From contig PWGE01000121.1 in NCBI GenBank assembly GCA_003554345.1, positions 1 through 8,679 of the forward strand: DNA of 8,679 nt. Direction: 5' to 3'. Both the position numbers and the translations under genes were made by a program. The notes under the pieces are model-generated. The model did no database searches, was not told the origin of the DNA, and saw only the letters and a program-made list of their open reading frames with translations. Of this stretch, positions 1 through 5,808 are shown one piece after another. Positions within the stretch are counted from its first letter, which is position 1, and each line of letters starts with the position of its first letter. This stretch comes from Candidatus Sumerlaeota bacterium (lineage in GTDB: Bacteria; Sumerlaeota; T1SED10-198M).

Positions 1-845
1 AACAGCCCCCACAGCCCCAGGAAGAAGTTAAGGAAGACAAGCCTACGGGACTAAAAAAGGACTTGCCTAAAGTTGACCGTGTAGAGTTAGAGGAAAGGTT
101 AGCTAAGGAGCAGGAAGCAAAAAGGCCGGCCAAGGAAGTTGACGAGGAAAGTTTAACCTATGATGAATTAATTCAATTAAGAACTGAAACTTATAATTAT
201 AACTCTGTAAATATATTATTTGATTTAGACATAATGAAAAATGGAGAGGTAAATAAAGAATACAAAGAAGATTATTATAAAACTTTATATAACCTAATAT
301 GTAACAGTTTAACTTCATTGGGTAGAATGAGCAAATATGATGAACAGGGAGAAAAAAACATCATCTATGCTCTGCAAAAAATGGGAGCAAACCTTCAATG
401 GAGCAAAGAACGTGTCTTTATCAGGGGGGGCAAAACCCTGAAAGGCATTTCTTTTGATGGTAATCGTGCTACGGACGGTGTTCAGGCGCTGTCAGCAGTA
501 AGCACCCTTGCCAGCGGGAAGAGTCGGTTTTACAACGTCCAAAATCTGCGATATAAAGAATGCGACCGTATTTCAGACTGGGGAAAAGAGTTGACAAAAA
601 TGGGGGTCAACTTCAGTGAAGAACCTGATGCTTTCGAAATTACGGGAAAGCCTGGAGGCTATAGAGGAAAAAACACTTTTTACTCTCATCAGGATCACCG
701 GATAATTATGGGCCTAACCATTATTGGTGCCTGTTGTGATGAACCAGTCATCATTGAAGAGGCGCAACATATTTCAAAATCATATCCTGATTTTTTTAAA
801 CATTTACAACATCTTGGCGCTCACATAGAAATTCAGGAGCAATAA
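1..845 (+). CDS. aroA: 3-phosphoshikimate 1-carboxyvinyltransferase (EPSP synthase), C-terminal part, with an unrelated upstream segment; 5' end outside window
   Basis: The reading frame is open from base 3 to the TAA at 843-845. From about base 339 to the end it matches the second half of EPSP synthase, the cytoplasmic shikimate-pathway enzyme joining PEP to shikimate-3-phosphate. Visible signatures are a 'LQKMGA' helix (~378), the catalytic Asp in 'ATDGVQ' (usually Pro-Asp, here Thr-Asp), 'LRYKECDRI' (the Lys-Glu-x-x-Arg motif), 'HQDHRIIMG' (substrate-binding Arg) and 'SKSYPDFF' near the end (Lys kept). Upstream, bases 3-~150 encode a Pro/Gln/Glu/Lys-rich stretch and ~150-~340 a very AT-rich Asn/Tyr/Leu-rich stretch; neither resembles AroA. 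No in-frame start in the window (TTG 63, ATG 234, ATG 327) has a convincing ribosome site, so the start is probably off the left edge. EPSP synthase needs both lobes, so this is either an intact gene with a large in-frame insertion, a fusion or broken copy, or an assembly join. Identity of the 3' part is confident; intactness is unknown. Confidence 0.8.
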   Translation, partial: QPPQPQEEVKEDKPTGLKKDLPKVDRVELEERLAKEQEAKRPAKEVDEESLTYDELIQLRTETYNYNSVNILFDLDIMKNGEVNKEYKEDYYKTLYNLICNSLTSLGRMSKYDEQGEKNIIYALQKMGANLQWSKERVFIRGGKTLKGISFDGNRATDGVQALSAVSTLASGKSRFYNVQNLRYKECDRISDWGKELTKMGVNFSEEPDAFEITGKPGGYRGKNTFYSHQDHRIIMGLTIIGACCDEPVIIEEAQHISKSYPDFFKHLQHLGAHIEIQEQ

Positions 846-885
846 AAAAGGTCTGTGAAATTTAAAGAAGAACCCCCGGCAAAAA

Positions 886-891
886 AAGGAG
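886..891 (+). promoter_or_regulatory. Shine-Dalgarno fixing the GTG start of punA
   Basis: AAGGAG lies seven bases before the GTG at 899-901. No ATG or TTG nearby fits this spacing better, so it supports a GTG start. Confidence 0.75.
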
Positions 892-898
892 TTCGCGT

Positions 899-1729
899 GT
901 GAACAGCAATCAAACTAATGAATACCAATCGTCCGCACAGGAAACAGCACAATTTCTCCTTGATAAAATGGGTGAAAAACCTGAAGAACTCCTTATTATC
1001 GGGTCCGGACTAGGACAACTTGTTGAATTATTAGAGGACAGGAAAATGCTTCGTTATGCAGATATTCCACATTTTCCTGTATCCACGGTAGTCGGACACA
1101 GCGGAGAGCTTCACTGCGGCAGGATTAATGGCTACCCCCTGTGTATTATGAAAGGACGTTTTCATTTATACGAAGGATATCATCCACGCCAGGTCGTCTT
1201 TCCCATTGTAGCCGCTCATGCCTGCGGCATAAAAAAACTTCTGATAACCAATGCTGCAGGAGGGATTAATCCTGGTTTCGAAGTGGGCGATATTATGTTG
1301 ATAAGAGACCATATCAACTGGATGTTTAAAAATCCTTTAATTGGTTCTGATAATCCTTTAAGCAGCTACAGATTTCCGGATATGTCTGACTGTTACTCCC
1401 GTAAACTGGCCAGACAGATCAGGGATATTGCCCTGCAGGAAGGCATCATGCTGCGGGAAGGGACTTATCTTGCTTCCACCGGTCCTAATTATGAAACCAT
1501 GTCTGAAATAGCCATGATGCGGTCAATGGGAGCTGATGCAGTGGGAATGTCCACCGTACCGGAAGTGCTTGCTGCTTCTGCACTTCAATTAGAGGTTCTG
1601 GGTTTTTCTTATATCTCCAACGTTCATCGTCTCGGTGCAGATTACGATACCACACACGAGGAAGTCATAAGAAACGCCCGTCTGGCCACAAAGAATCTCC
1701 TCTCTCTTTTTCAGAAAAGGTACGTTTGA
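899..1729 (+). CDS. punA: Purine nucleoside phosphorylase (trimeric, PNP/MTAP family)
   Basis: This cytoplasmic purine-salvage enzyme splits purine nucleosides with phosphate into free base and ribose-1-phosphate. The 276 residues match the usual length of the trimeric family and all main signatures are present in order: phosphate-loop 'GSGLG' (35-39), 'VVGHSG' with His67, 'GRFHLYEGY' (86-94), 'TNAAGGI' (117-123), 'DHINW' (137-141), 'STGPNYET' with Glu199, 'GADAVGMSTVPEV' (211-223), Asn241 at the position that sets purine specificity in the mammalian enzyme, and 'HEEV' with His253. The segment between Asn241 and His253 (VHRLGADYDTT) differs from the Ala/Gly-rich stretch of most bacterial members and may alter the base pocket. 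The GTG start is set by AAGGAG at 886-891. The gene follows aroA by 53 bases on the same strand, so it is probably co-transcribed, although the two pathways are unrelated. Guanosine/inosine type is more likely than methylthioadenosine type because of the Asn, but this is inference. Confidence 0.95.
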   Translation: MNSNQTNEYQSSAQETAQFLLDKMGEKPEELLIIGSGLGQLVELLEDRKMLRYADIPHFPVSTVVGHSGELHCGRINGYPLCIMKGRFHLYEGYHPRQVVFPIVAAHACGIKKLLITNAAGGINPGFEVGDIMLIRDHINWMFKNPLIGSDNPLSSYRFPDMSDCYSRKLARQIRDIALQEGIMLREGTYLASTGPNYETMSEIAMMRSMGADAVGMSTVPEVLAASALQLEVLGFSYISNVHRLGADYDTTHEEVIRNARLATKNLLSLFQKRYV

Positions 1730-1737
1730 CAAAGCGG

Positions 1738-1777
1738 AGACAAGGGTTTTTCCCTTATAGAGAAGTCTTGCTTTTTT
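1738..1777 (+). terminator. Possible Rho-independent terminator after punA
   Basis: An inner hairpin AAGGG-TTTTT-CCCTT (1742-1756) can be extended by AGAC (1738-1741) pairing with GTCT (1765-1768), across an eight-base asymmetric bulge. A run of six T follows at 1772-1777. It lies just after the punA stop and before a convergent gene, where a terminator is expected. The stem is short and bulged, so the call is tentative. Confidence 0.35.
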
Positions 1778-1838
1778 CCCGCCAATAGCATACTATGAAA
1801 CCTGCACTGAAGACAAAATGGAATAAAGGGAATTTTTA

Positions 1839-2204
1839 TTACCTGAATATTTTATTCCAGATTCCCAGTACTGCCACTTCTGACAGACTTACCACAATAG
1901 CTACCAATCCCAGCGCTCCAATTATAAACATTACGCCTGCTAAAATAGTGGGCAGAGTTAAGGCCATATTTCTCAACGTCACTTCAGGAAAAAAACGAAC
2001 GATAATAAAAAGCCAACCCCCTCCAAGAATAAATAACGGTATGGCAACAAAGGCATAGGTTTTTATTCGTTCAATACCGCCCCATTGCATCTGTTGACGC
2101 CTCAGTTTATGCGCCTCTTTTTTAACAGGAAAACCACACTGGGGGCAGGCATGGGCCCGGTCTGAAACCTCTCTCTGGCATTCTGGACACTGAGTGATAG
2201 ACAT
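1839..2204 (-). CDS. Zinc-ribbon membrane protein of unknown function
   Basis: The 121-residue protein has an N-terminal zinc ribbon of two CxxC knuckles (Cys6/Cys9 and Cys20/Cys23; 'CPECQ' and 'CPQCG'), a basic linker (~28-48), and two hydrophobic segments (~49-70 and ~82-107) long enough to cross the membrane. This is the common zinc_ribbon_2-plus-TM architecture of small bacterial membrane proteins with no assigned reaction. By the positive-inside rule the Lys/Arg-rich linker suggests a cytoplasmic ribbon. The ATG at 2204 is well supported: on the - strand AAGGAG (plus-strand 2212-2217) sits seven bases upstream. A TATAAA-like -10 (plus-strand 2241-2246) lies 36 bases before the start, but the matching -35 is poor. 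It is a single gene, convergent with punA and separated by ~490 bases from the large operon upstream. After the stop, an 8-base inverted repeat (1820-1827 with 1851-1858) spans the gene end and could form a weak AT-rich stem. Confidence 0.8.
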   Translation of the reverse strand: MSITQCPECQREVSDRAHACPQCGFPVKKEAHKLRRQQMQWGGIERIKTYAFVAIPLFILGGGWLFIIVRFFPEVTLRNMALTLPTILAGVMFIIGALGLVAIVVSLSEVAVLGIWNKIFR

Positions 2205-2418
2205 GTTTCATCTCCTTACCTTCCTGAATATTACGCTATTTTTATAATGATTGCTGTTTATGAAATAAGTGTGCCATGATTATTTTACAACATCTTTTCC
2301 TTATATTGAAATTAAATTACAAATCCAGAAGTTATGACATCCTAATACTCTTTTTATTTTTATTTTTGCCTAAAGTTCATGAGCAAGCTGTCAATATTTC
2401 ACTAAAGAACCTTCTCAG

Positions 2419-2432
2419 AATTTCTTGAAATT
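2419..2432. repeat. 6-2-6 palindrome, possible operator
   Basis: AATTTC and GAAATT are perfect inverted repeats separated by TT. The layout resembles a dimeric regulator site and lies in an intergenic gap about 215 bases upstream of the zinc-ribbon gene. In such AT-rich DNA it could be chance; no regulator gene is adjacent. Confidence 0.25.
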
Positions 2433-2533
2433 ACCAAAGATAATTATTGTTCATCAGAGAAAGCTTGTTAGATAAAATAAAAATAAACAGGTGCATTTCC
2501 AGAGTAAGGTAATATGTTTTAAAATAACCCTGC

Positions 2534-2553
2534 CAGGTGATGAAGAATCACTG
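2534..2553 (+). other. Small hairpin upstream of a ribosome site
   Basis: CAGGTGAT (2534-2541) and ATCACTG (2547-2553) form a seven-pair stem with one bulged G and a five-base loop. It ends six bases before the GAGGAG of the possible small ORF at 2571, so it could affect its translation. Short stems of this size do occur by chance. Confidence 0.3.
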
Positions 2554-2570
2554 TTAATGAGGAGAGTTCT

Positions 2571-2636
2571 ATGATTAAATGCTTAAATACAGAAATGATG
2601 AGATGTTACTCTGAAACCATACCTGCCTTTGCTTAA
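2571..2636 (+). CDS. Possible 21-residue small protein or leader peptide
   Basis: ATG at 2571 is followed by 20 sense codons and TAA at 2634-2636. GAGGAG (2559-2564) sits at ideal spacing, the strongest + strand ribosome site in the intergenic gap. The peptide (MIKCLNTEMMRCYSETIPAF and a final Ala) has two Cys and three Met and resembles nothing I know. No + strand gene follows before the - strand C39 gene, so it is not an obvious attenuator leader. No clear promoter precedes it. It may be a genuine small protein, the remnant start of a lost gene, or chance. Confidence 0.25.
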   Translation: MIKCLNTEMMRCYSETIPAFA

Positions 2637-2697
2637 ACTCCATGATAATACATTTTCAGACAAAACAAAAAGAAAGGTCCTCCAGGCTGGCAGATTA

Positions 2698-3246
2698 TCA
2701 TTTTTCATGGGTAACAGAAATTATAAACTTGTCGCCTCTCTCCCAGGCTCGCAGAAAAGTATAGAGGGGCATAGTATAGTCCCTGGATTCATCGGTAAGA
2801 AAAACCCGTCCTTTTTCGAAATCATATCCTCTGAAAAGGGCATAGTGTCCATAGTCACTGAAACGAGACTGCCGAATAAAAACAACTGGAATATCTTCCG
2901 CCAGCAAATGTGTTCGTAAAATGGTAAGATTAGCTGATTTCAACTCCGCTTCCAATCCTTTTTCCCGCAGGTATTGCACTAATTCATCTGCTCGTGTCAG
3001 GTCCATTTTTTCATACACCTGCGCATCAAACTCTTTCCGGGGAAAGTAATATTTTAAAAGGGAATACACCACATAAGGCCCACAATCCATATCCGGATGT
3101 TTTTCAAATTCTTTCTCCAGCACTAATCTGTCCGGCGAGTGATGATCCCGCAGGTCGGCCAGTGTCACAGGACGACAGTGTGAAAGTATAATTACTGCCA
3201 ACACAATCACCACATATTTAGTAAATTTTGTTGCTGAGCACTTCAT
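2698..3246 (-). CDS. Membrane-anchored C39-like cysteine peptidase (possible lipoprotein)
   Basis: The 182-residue product begins with a basic stretch and a hydrophobic segment (~11-22) ending 'ILSHC', which could be a loose lipobox (Cys24) or a plain membrane anchor; either places the rest outside the cytoplasm. The rest fits the C39/papain-like fold: Cys55 in 'DCGPYVVYSLLKYY', His134 in 'GHYALFRGYD', and Asp152 in 'FLTDES' followed by the usual aromatic/Trp stretch 'FLRAW'. The catalytic Cys-His-Asp set thus looks complete. True C39 peptidases cut Gly-Gly leaders inside ABC exporters; stand-alone secreted relatives have mostly unknown substrates. No ABC transporter or Gly-Gly precursor is seen here. 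I chose ATG 3246 over the TTG directly before it because a G run (plus-strand 3255-3260) gives better spacing. The gene overlaps the end of the glycosyltransferase by 29 bases and is the last of the operon. Confidence 0.75.
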   Translation of the reverse strand: MKCSATKFTKYVVIVLAVIILSHCRPVTLADLRDHHSPDRLVLEKEFEKHPDMDCGPYVVYSLLKYYFPRKEFDAQVYEKMDLTRADELVQYLREKGLEAELKSANLTILRTHLLAEDIPVVFIRQSRFSDYGHYALFRGYDFEKGRVFLTDESRDYTMPLYTFLRAWERGDKFIISVTHEK

Positions 3247-4558
3247 CAAAAAATCCCCCCATTTCCTTCATCAAAGTATCCACACGATATCTTGCAGATG
3301 AAATCCTAACAGGCTTCTTTAAAACAGTTTCCGGTTTTTTTATCAAACGAAGCAAAAAGCGGTGCAAATTTTCCCGTTCATCAGTATCAAAGCATGCACA
3401 TTTCCCATAATCTTTCAATAACCGGGTAGAAGCCCTGCTGTTTCCTATAAAAAGGATGAATTTCTCCTTACTCATATAATCAAACAGTTTATTTAAGATA
3501 ATATCGCTTCGGGATACATTGTCAAAGCAGGCTACAGCCACATCAGCCTCATCTATTGCCTTAATAGCCTTAGCATGGGTTAAATTACCCAGATACTGTA
3601 CAGAACTCCTGAAAGATGAATCATTCTGAAGAAGTTTTTCCATTGATGGGTCTATAATACCGCATATATGACATTTCACCTCTCCCTGTGAAACTTTTCC
3701 CTGCCTGATAAGCTCTTGCAATGTTTGCAAAAACGGCTTCAATGATCTTTCTCTCAACATATTGCCACTGGCTATAAAGGTGATTTTGGAATCCTGTCCT
3801 GTAGGTTTTTGAGGTTTTTCCTTCCCGACTTCCAGGGGCTCATAGCCGTTAACAATTACAGAAGTGGGCTTTTCTTCTAAAAAGGGATAGACATGAAGAT
3901 ACTTCTCCCTGGTTACCGGACTGTTAAATATAATACCATCTGCCCCCCGCAATATTTTTCGCTCACAAATGCTTTCCAGAAAAAAGTGGCAGGAGGTTTT
4001 ATATCGTAAAGCACTATAATTGTAAAACCACGGGTCTCTGTAATCAAGTATTAGAGGCACATTATAGATTTTTTTCAACCAGTATGCCGCATAAAGATTT
4101 CCCACCGGGGGAAAAGTAGAATAGATGAAACGAAAGGAATACCTCTTCCGCAGTTGAGAAAACCGCCGTATAACAAAAGGAGTCCATAATACTGTTTTAT
4201 CATCGCCAATAAAAAAAACATTTTTCCAGAAGGTATACATGTTATGCCCTAACCTGGAAAAGGGCAGGTTTTTTACAGGTTGCAGCTTTCTCTTTTTTTC
4301 TCGCTGAACAAGCCTGGAAAGAAGATACAGGGGATCAAGAGAGAAAGTATAATAAACACTGGCAAGCGGCAACACTTCTCTTAATTTATCATAATCATAC
4401 CCAAAATGGATAAGGCGGGGGGTAGAAGTCACTGCTACCGGTTGATAAGAAGACACTTTACCAATGTATTTAACAAGATGCTCCACTCTTTTTGTAACTG
4501 CTCCTGCTAAAGGGGGGTAATAATAGTGAAGCAATAAAAAAGGCTTTTTCTCATTCAT
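3218..4558 (-). CDS. GT4-like (GT-B fold) glycosyltransferase
   Basis: The 446-residue protein fits the size and layout of GT-B glycosyltransferases that use nucleotide sugars at the cytoplasmic face. The N-terminal domain starts with 'HYYYPPLAGAVTKRVEHL' (11-28), typical of GT4 enzymes, and contains 'PLILDYRDPW' (168-177) and 'ICERKILRGADGIIFNS' (197-213). The C-terminal domain has 'VNGYEP' (236-241) and 'NKLFDYMSKEKFILF' (356-370), which aligns with the usual N/PKLFEYLAxGKP nucleotide-sugar loop; here Asp360 stands where Glu is normal and the Gly-Lys-Pro is changed to Lys-Glu-Lys. There is no signal peptide or clear TM segment. ATG overlaps the stop of the upstream gene in an ATGA arrangement, with no Shine-Dalgarno, implying coupled translation. 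The sugar and acceptor cannot be told; a UDP-glucuronate epimerase at the head of the operon suggests an envelope or extracellular glycan. Confidence 0.85.
   Translation of the reverse strand: MNEKKPFLLLHYYYPPLAGAVTKRVEHLVKYIGKVSSYQPVAVTSTPRLIHFGYDYDKLREVLPLASVYYTFSLDPLYLLSRLVQREKKRKLQPVKNLPFSRLGHNMYTFWKNVFFIGDDKTVLWTPFVIRRFSQLRKRYSFRFIYSTFPPVGNLYAAYWLKKIYNVPLILDYRDPWFYNYSALRYKTSCHFFLESICERKILRGADGIIFNSPVTREKYLHVYPFLEEKPTSVIVNGYEPLEVGKEKPQKPTGQDSKITFIASGNMLRERSLKPFLQTLQELIRQGKVSQGEVKCHICGIIDPSMEKLLQNDSSFRSSVQYLGNLTHAKAIKAIDEADVAVACFDNVSRSDIILNKLFDYMSKEKFILFIGNSRASTRLLKDYGKCACFDTDERENLHRFLLRLIKKPETVLKKPVRISSARYRVDTLMKEMGGFFDEVLSNKIY
3255..3260 (-). promoter_or_regulatory. G-rich ribosome site deciding the C39 gene start
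   Basis: On the - strand a GGGGGGA run lies about eight bases before ATG 3246, inside the last codons of the glycosyltransferase. It favours ATG 3246 over TTG 3249. The match to the Shine-Dalgarno consensus is partial. Confidence 0.4.
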
Positions 4559-5808
4559 TGAGGAAGGTAAGTATAAGTGATAGTTCGTTCAACGATAGCA
4601 TGATCGGGATCAAAGAGGAGGCTCACCGTTTTATCCGGATAATAGAGAATTCTTTCTCCTCCATGATATTGCCCATCTTGATCAAAATAGCTGTATTCCA
4701 CAATTTTTTTGATTTGATAGTCAGCATAACGGTAGGTATCTTTTTCAGTTGACTCTATCAACTCATCATTTTCAAAATGTTCAACCTTTTTTCTCTCCAG
4801 GAAACGATCCTGTTCATGACTTTCTGTTATAGTATATTCCTGACGGGATTCCACCATCTCATCAGTTCGAGAATCCCATCTCTTGCGATTTCGTACAATA
4901 CGCAGTTCATTCTCTTCACGGTAGCGCTCATTCTTTTCTTCTATTTCAGTGGTAAACTGCTCATCTTTCACCTTATCCCATATTTCTTCTTTCTTATTCC
5001 TCATAAAGATGTTGTTATCAGAAGAGGTGATTTCAGATATATAATCGCGACGAACCAGTTCATCTCCCCCTTCATAAGTATAGACTTTCTCTTCTAATTT
5101 CCATTTCAAGTCATCAACCGGCTTACGAAGATATTCCCGTACACGACGCAAACGCACGCCTCCTTGCTCATCGAAAAAAACCTGATTTACCCTTTTTTCC
5201 TCCCCTTTTTCCAGAGGCGTAATACGGGTAGAGGTTAGCTCCTGCAATTCTTCATGGAGATATACATTTTTTACCTGATGGATGAAATTCCCATCATCAA
5301 TGGTTTTCTTTGATATTTTTCTTACAGGACGTTCCCAGATGTCAAAATACTCTTTCTCCAGAAGCGAGTAATCTTTATCATCTCTACTATATTCAATATC
5401 ACGAACATTTTTTTGTTCAAATGATATCATGCGGCCATCTTTATAAACAGTCTGAATGGTCGTTGTTTCCATACCATTTTCAAAAAAGTAAACATACTCT
5501 TCTTTATCAGTTATCTGCTGTTCAACCAGTTCTCCTTCCCTGTTATATATAGACACAATCTTCTGAATGAAGGTATCATTTCCATCTTCAATAACATGGG
5601 TTTCCTTTTCCACAGTGTAATAGGGCATTTGCTGCAAATGTAAAGAGCTATAGGGTGAAAAGGATACATCCAGGCCATTATTTTGAAAGGGTCTTTCCTG
5701 GTAGGCAGTTGCCGAGACCAGAGATGCAGAAAGAAACAACGTACAACTAAATAACAAGAAGACGAGTAAATAGTGATTTAACCTAAACATTGAGATTAAT
5801 CTGGTCAT
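4555..5808 (-). CDS. Secreted, charged, beta-rich protein of unknown family
   Basis: I do not recognise this 417-residue protein. It has a classic signal peptide: Arg residues, a long hydrophobic core (~14-32) and an Ala-x-Ala site 'SATA' before Tyr36; Cys22 inside the core ('LFSC') is a poor lipobox. The mature part is dominated by Glu, Lys, Arg, Asp and Tyr, with no further TM segment. It seems built from loosely repeating strand-turn-strand units with an aromatic residue before an acidic/Gly turn: 'YNREGEL' (~89), 'FFENGME', 'VYKDGRM', 'FFDEQGG', 'YTYEGGDEL', 'HFENDEL', 'YFDQDGQ'. This resembles MORN/YwqK-like or other Tyr/Gly-turn repeat proteins, but the units are not regular enough to name a family. 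ATG 5808 overlaps the end of rel by 26 bases; the in-frame ATG at 5790 overlaps by 8 bases, like the epimerase-rel junction, and is an equally good start. Neither has a strong ribosome site. Likely periplasmic or extracellular. Confidence 0.75.
   Translation of the reverse strand: MTRLISMFRLNHYLLVFLLFSCTLFLSASLVSATAYQERPFQNNGLDVSFSPYSSLHLQQMPYYTVEKETHVIEDGNDTFIQKIVSIYNREGELVEQQITDKEEYVYFFENGMETTTIQTVYKDGRMISFEQKNVRDIEYSRDDKDYSLLEKEYFDIWERPVRKISKKTIDDGNFIHQVKNVYLHEELQELTSTRITPLEKGEEKRVNQVFFDEQGGVRLRRVREYLRKPVDDLKWKLEEKVYTYEGGDELVRRDYISEITSSDNNIFMRNKKEEIWDKVKDEQFTTEIEEKNERYREENELRIVRNRKRWDSRTDEMVESRQEYTITESHEQDRFLERKKVEHFENDELIESTEKDTYRYADYQIKKIVEYSYFDQDGQYHGGERILYYPDKTVSLLFDPDHAIVERTITYTYLPQ

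Larger units (their letters stand above)
2205..2697. other. AT-rich gene-poor gap between the zinc-ribbon gene and the large operon
   Basis: Stops are dense in most frames and I see no convincing conserved gene. It contains the ribosome site and possible -10 of the zinc-ribbon gene at the left end, T-rich runs at 2351-2367, a 6-2-6 palindrome at 2419-2432, and a hairpin plus strong Shine-Dalgarno before a possible 21-codon ORF at 2571-2636. On the - strand after the C39 gene stop there is a T-rich stretch (complement of ~2662-2676) but no clear G/C-rich stem before it, so no terminator for the large operon can be called with confidence. The gap could also hold a decayed gene or a small RNA; nothing in the sequence decides this. 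Confidence 0.6.

Noticed and set aside
150-345. Intein ending before the AroA part
   Set aside because: There is no His-Asn-Cys/Ser/Thr end or other splicing motif before the AroA homology.
1842-2232. CCTGAATATT direct repeats (1842-1851 and 2223-2232) flanking the zinc-ribbon gene, as target-site duplication
   Set aside because: A ten-base match is expected by chance many times in a window of this size, and no terminal inverted repeats or transposase accompany it.
2389-2394. Perfect TTGACA -35 on the - strand
   Set aside because: No acceptable -10 hexamer lies 15-18 bases downstream, and it is about 185 bases from the nearest gene start.
2643-2700. TGATAAT inverted repeat (2643-2649 with 2694-2700) as an operon terminator
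   Set aside because: The arms are AT-rich and 44 bases apart with no T run directly after, so a functional terminator stem is unlikely.
2629-2919. A 96-codon + strand reading frame
   Set aside because: It is antisense to the C39 gene, has no ribosome site, and its translation looks like no protein family.
4777-5097. A 106-codon + strand frame with hydrophobic Phe-rich translation
   Set aside because: It is the reverse of Glu/Lys-rich codons in the secreted protein gene, which gives Phe/Leu-rich antisense frames as an artefact.
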